A stretch of 64,000 nt of DNA, from positions 28,685,031-28,749,030 of the forward strand of contig NC_084790.1 of the NCBI RefSeq assembly GCF_028858725.1, written 5' to 3'. This DNA is from Colius striatus. Its lineage: Eukaryota; Chordata; Aves; Coliiformes; Coliidae. The notes below the pieces were generated by a model that worked only from the letters and a program-made list of their open reading frames with translations, had not been told where the DNA came from and did no database searches. Of the stretch, positions 21,694-35,574 are shown one piece after another (position 1 is the first letter of the stretch; each line of letters begins with the position of its first letter). The position numbers were made by a program, and so were the translations under genes.

Positions 21694-24600
21694 GTAAGAA
21701 TTAGTTCCTTTAGCAAAGAATCATTAATTTTTGGTATAAATAACAAACTGTCTTTCCCCATCCCCAATACTTATTTATAAGTACGACCTTGATAAGACAT
21801 ACTTATTGAGGCTATGGGGATTTACCATACAATGACTGATGTACTCTGAAAACCTCTATGTGTCGGATCTTTGATTTTCCTGGATTTGTTTGAATAAAAA
21901 TCTGAAATCCCTCTTTGTGCAATAAGGTTTATTTAATTGTAATGAGAAACATTTAGCTTACTGTGAAGAAAATACACCTTGTAAAATATGTGGAAACACA
22001 TGTAGACAAAACAATATCCAATAGTACCAACCTCACCAACTTCCACCCAAAAAGAAGTAGGTCATTGCACTTAGTAAGTGAAGCAGATTTAATGTTAGTC
22101 TGTCAGGAAAGTACATAAGATTATTCTTTGGTCACATTTTCAGAAGGTTAGACTTTCTTTGTGATATAAATCTGTTCCAGAAAAAGTGGCTAGGCCTCAA
22201 ACTAACAGCACTTACAGGCACTTAGTTGGAGTGTATTTATTGATCAATATTCAACAGTAACCCATTTCTTTCAGTGCTAATTGTGTTTATATTTTTTACT
22301 GGTTAAAGCCTGTTTGTTATACTCTGAGACGCTACTGCTGACAAATAGCTAATTTTAAGTATGAGACATTGTACACCGAAATATTCCCTGAATCTGGTAT
22401 TCTGTGAGGACTGTCTAATTAGGACAAAGCAAATGGATTTTTACAGGAAAAGTTCATGAAGTAGGCAGAATTAGTTTAGGTGCTATGTAATCATACAGGA
22501 TTCTGGACTGAAGATGCAGATGTCACTGAAGCATGTCTGAATACATCTACTGACATAAACACAATACTGTTTTGGAGGCTACATGATAATATCATGGTAA
22601 AAAATCTTTTAATTTGCATGGGGCAATAGCTTATCTGAAGTATCATTATGTGGGGTTTAGTGGGATATGTACTTTAGCATAGAGTTGTTTTCCAAAGTGT
22701 GAGGTTCTCAGGGCACGTTATCAAGGATGAGTTAAGTTAATTTAAGCATAGATTATATTATTCCTGTTTACTTCTTTGGGGTTGTTCTGATTAGAGGAAG
22801 AAGGAGTGATCAGAGGATGCTTAAAATAAGCAAGTATGTAATATGTTAGAAAGGTTTTCTGTTTTTTCTTTTTGGCTTCTTGTTTTATATCATTCCTATC
22901 TGCAAAAATAAACTTGCAAATTTTGAAGTTTTAGTCTATTCTGGAACCTACTTTCATCAAAGTGCTTTGCTCAACTGTGTATAAATGAATAGTTGGGGGT
23001 GGGGAGTTAAAAGGGAAATGATTCACTTAAACTGTGAATAGAAATCATGTTAAAATACATTTTGTTCACACAACTGTGGAATCCTTGATAAGGCAACTGT
23101 TTTCCTACAAACACCAAGGTGACAATCAGCCCACATTTTTAGAGAGTATGCAGGCTGCTATGTGCAGTATATGCCTATCTATGGAACAAAAGATTATTTC
23201 AAGTTTAGTTAGGCGCAAAATAGCCACTGGTTTTGCCAGCAGAAGATTCTACAACTCCAGCAAGGTTCCTATAGTAGTCAACAAAATTATTTTTGTAGTC
23301 GATCTCTGAGCCAGAACAGAAAATACAACATAGAGCTACTCAAAATTGAATGGAATTACCCACCTACCTAGTCCTATTTTTTGTTTTGCAGTGTGGCATA
23401 AATCTAATTTGACTGTTTTTTAAAAGTTTTTGTTTGTTATGAAAAGGCCTAATTCTACTTTCTTAGGACTGTTGATCAGCATTTTGGTGTAGGAAAGAAT
23501 AGATTTCATCCCAATTTACAAGATTGCTTAACATCTGGTTCTTGACAGAGTTTCTTCCTCTACTACCACCCATTTTTTATCTTTAACTTCTGGCACAGTG
23601 ACACCGAATGTAATTTAAAGTCAGACCACTGACATACTTTCCTTGCAGTAGTGGATGCTCTTGTCTTTGGCATATTCATTGTGTTTACTGCAACTATCTC
23701 CTTAGACATTATGATTTGCAGGAAAAATTCTTATTTACTTACCAACTTCTTTTACATTGAAAAGCATAATTGGAAGAGTGCTTATTTTATTTTTAATGTA
23801 ACAGAATAATCAAAGCCTCTGTTCTGCTCTCACTGAGCAGTATAGATTTAGCTGTTACTTTTAAGCAGGCTAACTAAACCTTAAAAAAGTGGGGGGAAAT
23901 GGCCTGCTTATTCTTTTGTTAAACTGAAAGCTCTTTAATTTCTTAAGCTCACAGTAAAATTAAGAGCAACTATAATAAACTTGTTGAGTGAAAACAAATG
24001 AATTCTTGGTTTGACTTCACTGTTTTACCTTCTTAGTTTCTAATGTTCTTATTCCATACAGCGTTTCTTAAACTGCTTACAAGTAAATGCAAATAACTTA
24101 GGAGGTTACTTTTCACTGTTGCCTTTCTTTTCCCTAGACTTGGAATTAGAATTTCCTCATACCTATTCAATTATTCTTTCTTGGAGCTCTGTAATAACAT
24201 TATCAATAATTTAAAGAGAACTAGAAAGACAACAAATTGTACTTCCTATTTATCTTACAAATTTAATTCATAGACGTTTTAAGCTATCTTACACAAGAAC
24301 ATCTTTCATTTGAGGACCTGTCCTTACTTGCACATAATACATTTCCTTAAGTGACTGCCTAAAGGAAGAAAGAACCTTTCATATTTATGTGAAATGTATA
24401 AAATCCTGAGGTGATTTTAATTGCTTTTCTTATCTGAAATGCTAGAGTTTTTGTATACCACTGTGATTGAAAATGTTATATGTCCTACAATGCAAATTTA
24501 GATTTTGCTGCTAATGAAGAGTGAAAAAAAAGTTATAGCTGAAAAGAAAAAAAAAATTGTATTAAAAATTTGTTTAGCGTATGTGGTCCAGTCATTGAAA

Positions 24601-27600
24601 TAAAGGAACCTATCAGAAGAGTGTAAGGAAGTCTTAATTCCAGTTTCTGAGACCTCACGCAAGACTTTTAGGAAAACCATGAAAGACCTTCTTTTTTTTT
24701 TTTTTTTAATGGCAAATGTTTGTTTTAAAGGGAGAAATCAAACAGGCCTTTTAGACACTTGACAAAGAGGTCTGGTTGTTTCTAAAGCACTCAGGTATGT
24801 CCTTTCTCATGCTCGCATTACAGTTAATTTCTGGACTTCAAATTGAGTTCTGAGAGTTTGCAGTGCAGGTGCTAAGGAATTTAAATTATTAATACTAATG
24901 AAAGTATGCATCAATACATGTTGATACATCCTTAATCTTTTTTTTTTGACCTACCTGAAAATAAACAAAAGATACTCTAAAGTAGCTTGTTAATTCTCCT
25001 CTGACTTACCATGATTAAATGTCTTTCTTCTTAAGTACTAGTGGTGTGGAATCTCTAGGCCAGGTGTTCTACAGTATAGCTGTGTCATCTGACAGCAAAA
25101 AGGCCCTAGAAGGAGGTCATTTGGGCTGAATGTTTCCTGTAGCCTTCTTTGCCTGAACTGGGTCAGATTTGAGGCTACTGTATCATTTACATTCTTTGCA
25201 TTTTGTAGTCTTGCTTAGGGGAAAAAAAAGAGAGAAAAATAGGGTGATTGCCTTTCAGAGAGAAAACAGTTGGGGGAAAAGTTTTTCTTTGTTAAGCTTT
25301 GGAGAGGGAGAAATGACAACCTACATTTGGTTGAAGATTAAAAAAAAAATTCACCATTCCTCCTTTTTTACAGTTTGTAGGGAAATGTGAAACATCATTT
25401 AGGTTATGTGAAGTTATTTATGAGGCAAATTTGTATTTAAGATTTCATTCTAGTTTAGCCATTAAAAAACCCTCATCTGGTGAGTAATATGCAGGCATCT
25501 TTACACATTCTGTTATTTTCTCTGCTTATAGAATAACTTGACCTTAGCTGGATCAACTGTTTATAACTTTAGGATTATCTGTGGAGAAAGGAGCTTGGGA
25601 TTGATCTGGCAGAGACAGGCATTTTTCTATATCTTCTATGTGGTCTGGGGAATAAGGATAATGAGACACTGGGGTGAGACATTGTGTCCCGCCGAATGCT
25701 AGATGCACAGTGGACAAATGCTGCTCCTATCTGGCATGAGAAAACTTATATTTCTTTGTTGATGATTACCGAGTGCAGTGCTGGAACTGGAATCGCTTTT
25801 GTGGTAGTTCAGGACTGCATAGGAGCTACAGGACTTGCCTCAGATCCTCTTATGTTCATGTGTAGCCATGGATAGAATTTTGTGAAGACAAGTAATTGAG
25901 CAGGATGAAGGCAAGTGATTTTGGCCAGCTGAATGTCTATATTGTGCCTTTTTTATTATGCTTTTAAAAATTATGCTTATGTGTTGTGCATGAAGAATAC
26001 ATTTGAAACAGCTTGCGCAATGCTACTCAATTCCTTAAAGCCTTCCCAGCTTACTAAATAAATAACCAGAAATACAAACAATTTTTGTAATACTTCTGCC
26101 AAGTTAGCTGTTCAGCCCTGCAGAAAAAATCTTTACTTAATTATGGCTAAAAATGGATTTAGAAAAACATAAAAAAAAAAAAAATTCCAAAGGTATGGGT
26201 GCTGTGGGTATTCCTGTGGGACAGTTAATATGCACATCAAAAGACAAAGGCTCTGTATGTATGTGTTTCTAGCCAGACATAAATATGCACACTCTGGGTG
26301 CTGAAGTTTTGTAACTATTCATCAGCATACTGTATCTGAACAGAACTGTGTTGACACAGGCATTGTAGATTTACATAATCTTTACTGAACTTTTTTCCAC
26401 AAAGGCCAAAATCTTGGAAAATCAGAAATAAGAATTAATGTATACCTCACAATACTACAGTCACGATGTTGTTTTTTAAGACTTGGGTTCTAAAGCCTTC
26501 ACCAACAACCTTTTCTCTGTTTGATTTGTGGGTTTTTTTGCTTCAGAATACTGCTGCCCCACAACTGAGCTCTGATCCTTGTGTATATGGCTACAGAGAA
26601 GGGAGAAGTACTACACATAATAGCCCTAGAGCAACTTCATAAACATAATTCAGTTGGTATTATTGACTGGGACAGGGTATTTTAATAAAAAATATTTTAA
26701 AATATTTGTATTTTGTTTTTATTTCAAGTATTTATTCACTGCATTAAACCATATTGGTCAAGGGTGCAATCTGGAAAGATGCAAAAATGTTCTTTTCAAA
26801 TGTTTGATGTAGAGTGACACTATGAATCATTGTTTGAGTGTTGCACGGAATTCAATTGAGACTCCTGGTCTGGCAAATTCACAGTAGCACTAGTGAATGA
26901 ATCCCTGTGTAGATGCACCTGAGAGGATTTCTGGTGTTTCCTTCTGTAAATACTTCATTTAAAGAAACCCCAACACCCTCACAACAGGTAGTGCTTTTTC
27001 ATCCTGCAGGAAGAAATGTCTCTGGATTAGTTTTGTGAACACTGACCTTATTGTCTGCCTCCTAGAGCAACATATCTATGTGGGAGTCAGTTGAAAAAAA
27101 TTGCATTTGTATGTTCTCACTCAAGGTGGTATAAACCTTGGCTTAATATGAATAACTATCATAAAGAAGTCCTGAATTCTTACAGCAGTGATGTTTTGAA
27201 AGCACACATTGACATCACAGAGCTACCCAAAAAGATGAAGTCAGGGAGGAACAGATCTTCTGTTTTTGTTTTAACAAGAATAGGTCTGTGATAAATCTCC
27301 ATCATGAAAGAGTATGACTTTAAACAACACTGTTCCCACTGACAGAAGAAAATCATGTGGAAATACTGGTAAATGTCCATGCCCATAGCTTCTCAGCTAA
27401 GTAAATATATAAGGCAACATGAACAAAACCCAGAAACACTGCTTGGCAGGAAAAGTTCTTTTCCTCTGTGTCTCCTCATTAGATGAGCCCCAGAACCCAG
27501 GTATATGTTATCACCTTCAACCTACAGAATATACATGATACAGGTTGTGGATTTGTATTTGAAGTAGCAGTTAAGCTACACTGAAGGGGACTAGATATGG

Positions 27601-30600
27601 GTAATATGGTAGCTGCAGATCAATGTACCATAGTGCTTTCAAGCACCTGTTACAGTATCCTCAGCTGTGGCCCTTACATCTCTTTTAATGAGGTAAGTGC
27701 TGGCTGTACTATGTGGTTCTGTCTCCTATTTCTGAGAGTACTACTGAGGCTTTCAGTACTTGCCTGAAGTAGGCTGGTTGGACAAGAGGTAGGCATCTCA
27801 TGAGGTGAAAGGCTTTCATGGCCAGGCTCTGCAGGAAAGCAGTTGGCAGAGGCAGTGAGCTTGCCAACACTTGGAGAACAACATCACTTGTTAGATTTAT
27901 GGTCATCCTTCTGGTATGTGTGAGAAGTTTAATCAAAATTAAACAAGCAAACAAACCAGTTTTGGTCCAAATCAGAGTATTAGCTTTTCTGTATGTTATA
28001 CCATTTAGGCTATTAATTTAGAAAATTTAGAGGAAATTAAAACATGAAATCTTTTCTGGCATTTAGCTTAGTATATAAATTTTTGTATACCCCAAAATTG
28101 GAAGGAGGGAACTGGGAGAGCATGCAGGAGAAGCATTATTCTGAGGAGGCTCTGCTCTCAGTTTGGGATTCCAACACTGGCTGCCGCTCTTGCTGGCCTT
28201 TCTCTTAAGATCAAAACTGCAGGATGTGAGGGGACTGGGCTGACTGGACTTTTTGGTCAGCCTGTGACCATACTGCTTTTCTTCCTCTTTGGTTGCATCA
28301 ATAGTTTCTCAGTGTCGGGTATGAAACTACTGAAGAATGTAACCATGTAGCCTTTGGTCCTGAATTGTGCTGCCATGCTGTGTGTTTTCCCGACTTTGTA
28401 TCAAGAGACTGGCTTCCGCATCTAGTTCTGCAGTTACAGCTAGGTGTAGGTACACATAGTTACTAATTAAACTGTTGATTACTTTATTGCACTTGAAGAG
28501 CAAATTACAAACTCCTCTGTAATTAACTGAAAAGTGAAATATTGTTTTAATTCTAAGGCTTGTTACCGTTGCTTTTCTGTGTGTGAGTGTTAAGCAAGAT
28601 ATGCAAAACTACCACTGGAGTGCAGAGACCAAAAGAGAAGATGCTGGGTTTCACTGGGATTTGAGTTTGGTTTTGTGGAGGCTCATTTGGTTTTTTTTAA
28701 TCTCTGTAATGTTTTACAAATTCAGAGTCTATGCATAGAAATTTACCAGTGGAATAAAGTAGTTTTAAGCCATTTTGTTGGTTAATGGAACTTTCCATGT
28801 CATATACATTTGTTTAGTATTATTGTTCTGGAATAATCACATTTGTTTTACTTTCAAGGAGTGTGATACTCTAGTAATAAGTACCTGTGTTAAGTTCATG
28901 AATTCAGTCAGAAATTGGATGAGCATTTCTGACAGCATTCACAATGTATCCCTTGATCTCTTTTTCTCTTACTTTTCCTCTGCATGGTAAATTAGCAATG
29001 CTTTGCAATGGTTCTTGCATATTAATGAAGTAAAAAAGCAGCATGAGAGCACTTGTAGCACACAAGCTAGATTCATCTTGACTCATGCAAAAAAGGTGCA
29101 AATTGATCTCGCTGCCTAAAAAATTGTCTTACATCCAGGTGGCATGGGGAGTATTCCTTTCTGGGGAAAAAGTGTTTTCTGTAGCTGACTTCATACCATC
29201 ACGTATGCCAGAAGACAGCTAAAGTTTCTATGGAGGGTTTTTACAAGCTAAGGAGTTTGGCAGGAGTATGCTGACTATATGTTCAAGCTACATTAGCTCT
29301 GTTTTTTTCCCCTGCTCAACACCCTACCACTCAACTTTGGAGGCCAGTAGTTACATAAGAAACTTGGAAAACGTGCCTACTCTGAGTGCTTAGTATCTTA
29401 GCATCCTTTCCTGCAGTAAGTGGCTCTGCAGAGCCCATTAGTTTTAAAAGTGTGTTTTAGAAAATCTTGCACAGTCACTCAGATAATTTTCTTTCATATG
29501 TCAAAGGATGCTGTAAGCACATTTGTAAAAGATGCAACCTGCATAGTATGTATGAGGACAGGAGTGAATTCTTTGAAGAAGCTGATGCGGCTGTGCCAAA
29601 GTAGGAGATTATATAGGAGCAGACACTTCAGTGTGACCTGGAAAATAGATGCTTTAAGAACAATGAAAGACACAATGAACAAAGATGGCTTTATATGAGA
29701 AGTTTTGTACTCTAAAATCTAGAAAAACTACTTCCAAGGTCACTTGCTTATGTTATGTAGAGAAGGAGCAGATGACATCCTATTCTGTGAAATTGACAGA
29801 AATTGAAGAAGTGATAAACAAGGACTGCAAAAAACTCCTAATGAATAAACTTGCAAATTCATGTGCAGTGTGGAGAGGAAGATGCAAGGAAAAGCATACT
29901 TGTCTCATTTAGGCTTTTTCATCTCTATGTGGCTGGGAGTTTGAGTCATCAGATAGGGAAGAATAAAAAGCAGCAGCAATATCTTCCTCATGAAAAGGCA
30001 GAGCCAGCAAAGGATGCTGATGCACAGGAGTCAAAGGCAAGTTCAGACATGCAGTTTTCCTGCCATGTTTGGCTAATAGACAACTGTATATTAATTATTA
30101 CTGTCATAGCAGGTAGAGTCTCACCAAAAAGATGAGCTACTTGGAGTAATCACAGCCAAGAGGAGAATGATCCTATAGTTCTTCATCAGTTCTCTCAAAC
30201 CATTTATCTACCTTTATCTGCTCTGTGAAATTAAAAAAGTGAGATGATTGCAAGTAGTTTTTTCCGCACACTGATTCTTGAGTGCCCATAGCACTGGTGT
30301 GGAAAGCAGGACTGATAGAAAAACCTACTGCCCTGATAGTATGCTGAAAATGTGAGGACATGTTATTGGGGATAAACGGTGCTGTTCCTCAAATAGAGAC
30401 TCAGACTTGTGATACAGAGCCACATGAAAATGAAAAAGTGATCAAGTTTGCAAAATTGGCAGTTCTCACACCTGCTAAACCTCATGTTCATGGTATTTTT
30501 AAACAATTAAGCTAAGGTAGTTAGGTTGTATTTTTAACTTGGGCAAGTTGTGGTTTCTGCCATTGCAATAGGAAATGCTTCCTCACTGTCCTGTTTCAGA

Positions 30601-33600
30601 GTCAGCCTATCACAACAGCAGCATCCCACTTAATCGTGAGTACAGCTTCTTAAATATAACAAAAATTCATCAAAGCTTCACTGACTCTTTGATAAAGAGT
30701 AATGATGAGCACTCTTGATGTAGCCATGTAATTGTCCTCTCCAGAAGATTCAGAAGATGAGGCTGATTGATAGCAGGCTGCCACCTAACCAAGCTCTTGA
30801 GAAGCAACAACCATTCAGCTGACAACTGCTGTATATATTAAATCCTGCATGTTAGGTTTGGAACATGGTGGACATTAATATTATACGCTTTCATAATGTT
30901 CCCCTCATAGTGTTGAAATAAACTACTGCAGATAGGAGCGTTAGTTTAGCACTTGCACTGAAGTAAACGCATTGATCCTAGCACAAGCTAGGGTCTGTCT
31001 AATTCTGTTTAATTTTCTGTATTTATTTTTTAACAGAATAATTTATTTGGTGTCCAAGCAGTGTACCATAAGATTTTATGTTTATGCATGTGGATTCTGA
31101 TGGTGGACTGCTGTTTACAAAGAGAACTTTTCACTGCAGAGGAAGGCATTTGGGAGACTGTGAAGTGGATGCTAGAGGGTGCTGAGAAAAGTCACTACAA
31201 CTCGAACCACCTGGCAACTAGGAAATTTAACCTTGCAAAGTTTTAACTGTTTCAACTTACCCAGCAACTGTGTTATATTTTTTTTTTTTTTCAGAAGAAA
31301 ATACATTGCAACTCAATTAGGATACTTTCAGTGATGCTAAGACCAGCTGCAAGGAAATAGTCTACAGCTTTTCCTCTAGGAGCCTTAATACCATTGATTT
31401 GTGTCATTGCAACACACAACAATGGTGGTGAAAAATCCCCAAACTCCTTTAAAGAACTATAGGTACAGAAGTGAGGAGCAGCATTGCTTTTCAATTATAC
31501 AGCCCGACCCCAGGAGGGCACGTTAGGATGATGGCCTCTCTCTGTTCTAGATTAGATGTTACACACACAAAGGGCCTTCAATCCTGACAACTGGACAGTG
31601 TAGTTATTGTGTTGTGAGGGAAGAGCACAGCCCTTTCTTTCCTTCTCCTCAATACATACCTCTCTCATTTTACTCCCCTGTTCTTCTACCATCCATGTGC
31701 TCTATTAGACTGCTAATCTGTATAGTAAAGCTTTTCCATTTTCTTCCATTTTTCCTCTCCTAAGTAGGCTAGAACAGAATTACTACAGATGATAAGTTAT
31801 CTGGAACTTCTCAAAAAATGGCTGCAGTTGTACTCAGAGCAACTAGACTTCTTCATTAAGCTTAGGGTTTGGAAATCCAGATTTGAACGAGACTTGATGA
31901 ACAGGAATTTGGTTCTGGTACATATGAGGGAAAAAAAGAAAACAGGATATTTATTAAAAAGGAGAGAAAAAAAAGAGAAAAAGGAATGCTGCAGGATTTC
32001 TTACTTGTTACTTAACTATAAAAACATTTTGAATGCATGGCAGGAATGGGCTCATTTTACTAACTTTAATGTGCCTTAATACTGGGATGATTTTCCTCTA
32101 GTAAATGTAGCTTAATGTTTGAAAGATGCTTTTAGTGAGCAGGAATGAGGTTGAAAGAATTTAATTTCAGTGTTTTGATGTGACTGATAAGAGTAAATTC
32201 AGTCCAGCTCTATTAAAATAACTTTAAATATCTCTTATAAAGCTGGCTAAGTTTGTGCTCCCCTACTATGGCTTTTAAGGAAGACATGAAATAAATGGAA
32301 GAATAGGAATTAGAGCTTTTAAAAGACAGTTAAATAGACCCTTTGCAATAGAAAAAAAAAAAAGCTTCTCAGTTTATTGAACAGAGGAGAAAAGAAGAAG
32401 AAAAAAATGCATTAAATAGTTCTAGAATCTGGATAATGTAAGAGTCAATAAATAGGACAGGCGTTTATTTTCCTCCACCTTTCCTTTTTTCTGATTTTTT
32501 TATCTTAATTTGTATTATTTGTATATTTTCAAAAGAATGGAGGGTAAAGTATTGAAAATGTGTTCTTCACAAATCATAACTACCTATTTCAAGCTGGCAC
32601 CAATGCTTCAGACAGAATTGCTTGGTTTTGTAGAACACTGCATCAGACAGCACTTCCCACATCAGTGGGTTTCTTTGCCCTCCACTTCTCAGACTGAATG
32701 GTTTTGTGTATCACATGTTCTGCCAGGAAAGCAGGCTTCCAAGGTTAGTAATGCTGTTAGTCAGATGTTTAGGGGTGATCCACACTGATAATTTATGGAT
32801 GAAGTTTGCTAGATTAATCTGTTCTCTAATGATTAACAAATACTAAGGCTATCCATTTGAGTTACCATATGCCTCAGGCATTGTATAAGCTTGCATTAAC
32901 TTTAGTTTTCAGACCATCTTAATTCCAGTAATTGTATTCTGAATCCTGATATTTCAGTTATTTAAGCCGAGCCTATACTCACATAATGGTCACACAGGAA
33001 GTAACGAAGAATTAAAAGATGGTGTGTATCAATGGAATCATTTATTTAGAATTGTTTGCTTCATGCTAACAGCTGGAATATTGTAAGCCTTATGTCCTAC
33101 TCTGTAATACAGCATTACTTTGCACTTTTTCTCTATAGCTCATCTTGCAACATTAACTTCAGTTGTTTTGAGCTGCTGTAAAAAGTTCTTGCTGTATTTT
33201 TCTAGCCCACCTGTTATCAGTATACTTAAACATCTAAGTTGTTTCTGCATTTTATAAGGCAAGTAGCACAGCAAGGCATCATATTTTTTTTTTGGTCTTT
33301 TTTGTTTGTTTTGCTTCTTTGTTCTCCCAGTGGGTTGTAGTAAGTCCTGAGTGCACTTTTTGACACCAGCATCTTTCTTCCATTCCCGAATCTTCCTCCA
33401 TTAGCCAGGATCTAATCTACGATTCCTCACTCTTTCAGCATTGCTCGTAGTGCAGATACTTAAAGTCCTTTGTCTGCCCATACAGGACTTTGGTACAGTT
33501 ATAGCTGAACAGTTACTGCATATGGAGTAGGTCTACATGGTTATTGTTAATGAATATTGGCCACAGTAGTTGTTTTTGAAGAGATACTAAGAAAGTAGGA

Positions 33601-35096
33601 AATTACTGGGGTTTTTTTCTCCATAAAAAATCACTGCGAAAGATTACTGGGGGGGTTGTGTTAGGGTTTTTTGCTGGTGGAGGTGGTGTGTTTTGGTGGG
33701 ATTTGGTTTTGTTTTAAGCTTGGAGCATAGTTGTGAGTATATCTCACACAATTTTCACCTAGGGATAACGAATCCTATAGGTTAACCTGAATACATGTCA
33801 GACTCCATGGAAAATATAAAAGACCTATATTCATCATAATGGGTAATAACATATTCCAATGCTTATTCCTTCCTCCTACAAGAAGATAAATTTTTTGTAT
33901 ACTTTTCTGGTTTCAGCATGCATGTCCTGTGGTAGAGCTGGACTGCTATTTCTGTTTCCTACCACGAGTTTTCATACAAGAAATAGGACAATACAGTAAA
34001 ATTAAGGCACAATTGCATGGCGGGTAATCAGTGATTATAGATAGCAACAGGAGAGTCCAAGGATTGCCTGTTATCTATCATTCAAGTGTCTCATATTCAA
34101 TGAGAACATTACCTGAAGAGTGCCCGGTGCTATATACTAGTCACTCTACATCAGCCGTACCCACTCATTTGTCTGAGATCATACAGTAATCTACACTACA
34201 AAATAAAATCTGATAATTTAATCAGGAAAAAGCACTTTGGTATTTACTGTGGAAAATCATGGGAGAACGTATCAGAGCAGTCACTGCCTTAGGCTTTGTG
34301 TTTTTAATTTCCCTCCTCTGTTTCCTATTTGATAGTACAGTTCAGGATTTTTGTTTGAAAAATGATTCAAAGTATCAGAAGAGTGTTTCTCCTCTCTGTA
34401 TCTGGTATTGTTGTGATGATTAATAGTCAGTGCACAACTCCACAGAAATGAAAACACTCCTCAGGTTTCAATAGAAATAGATTAGAAAGCAGGTGAGTAA
34501 AGCTGATGCATTGGGAATTTAACTGCAAACCATTTAAAATGCTGTAATTCATAATGTTCAGCTCAAAACATTGGCAGTTTGACATTCGGGCATTTTGCAG
34601 AAAGGATTCCATTCACAAAGCTCCAAAGGCCCAGGAGACAGACTCAGCAGGAAAATAAATTGAAGATCTTCAGCACTGTATATAATTTGCACTTGACCAC
34701 TTCAGTGTTCAGTGAGAGAGAGATGAAGAAATGCTTGGATCTTCATCCTGAAGTTGAGGATCTAAAGCACAGGAGGTTTCCAGCTCCAGTTCACTATAAT
34801 TGAGCTGTATTAGGCTGGTGTTTGTTTGCTCTAGGTTCCCACTGTAGTGAGCGACCAGCTGTGGATCTTAACAATTTTCCACAGGAACATTTGCCTACAG
34901 CAGTCATAGATCAGTACCTTTACTATTAAATCCTCCTGCCAGATATTTTATTCTATGTCTTTTATAATGTATTAGCATTCTTTTAATGTCTAAAATATAG
35001 GGTGCTAATGCAGAATTATAGCTATGTCAATAGCTATGTCTGAGAATTAAGCTTTAGTTCACTGTGAAACAATTGTGTTGCCCTTGTCTCCTGCAG
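21694..35096 (+). other. NREP: NREP intron 2, major part
   Basis: About 13.4 kb of AT-rich DNA between the ATG exon and the next candidate exon. I see no recognisable transposable element and no exon with domain support. Poly-T or poly-A runs occur (for example T16 at 24692-24707). The near absence of CR1, against several copies on each side of the gene, suggests constraint or enhancer content, but this is inference. Confidence 0.6.
24692..24707. repeat. T16 homopolymer
   Basis: Simple T run in NREP intron 2, with no A-tailed element attached to it. Confidence 0.85.
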
Positions 35097-35167
35097 TCAT
35101 CAGCAAACTTCATTAAACAGTGGCTTCTGGCAGAAGAGAATGGACATGTGGTCTCAAAACATCCTCA
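35097..35167 (+). other. NREP: candidate cryptic or alternative NREP exon
   Basis: Bounded by a strong acceptor (cccttgtctcctgcag, to 35096) and a strong donor (CTCA|GTAAGTTT at 35167/35168). Its 71 nt are not a multiple of three. Spliced between the ATG exon and the 35497 exon, it reads open for 23 codons, then shifts frame and meets a stop six codons into the next exon. It would therefore abolish P311 and give a peptide of about 30 residues or trigger decay. It may be a poison exon, a lineage-specific exon, or chance. Confidence 0.35.
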
Positions 35168-35496
35168 GTAAGTTTCTTAGTGGAGATATCATTTATATAG
35201 AATTTCTTAAAGAGATTAAACGAAACCCAAAACACCTTATGCTTCTTTTTAAAAAGCCTGTGGAATGCAGCTTGCCATAAACAATATAGTTGAAATACTC
35301 TAGGGACAGATCTTGTTGTCATGGGTACTCAAAAATATGTACGGAGCATAAAACACAGCTAGTTCTCTGGGCCAAGCTCAATTGACGTTAAACTCTGGGT
35401 TTTAGTAATGCAGTCTTGTCACACAAACACCATTTGATTGCATTTCATGAACCTTTCTTTGTTAGTAAGAAAATGTATATATTTATGTCACTACAG

Positions 35497-35574
35497 GTTT
35501 TTCAACCAAGATTAACTATTTGGGTAAGCAAGAAAATATTTCCAAGCAGCCGAGGTGATGGGGGATTTCCAAAG
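35497..35574 (+). CDS. NREP: NREP coding exon, residues 2-27
   Basis: Acceptor tcactacag (to 35496) and donor AAAG|GTAAAG (35574/35575) enclose 78 nt, 26 codons, phase 0 at both ends. It encodes a segment beginning VFQPRL and ending DGGFPK. Against human P311 as I remember it, the anchors P, L, W-V-S, F-P, G and P-K align without gaps, about 11 of 26 identical. This is the conserved N-terminal half of the protein. The match is weaker than expected for a small conserved protein. A second in-exon donor-like GGGTAAGC (35522) exists but would break the frame. Confidence 0.88.
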
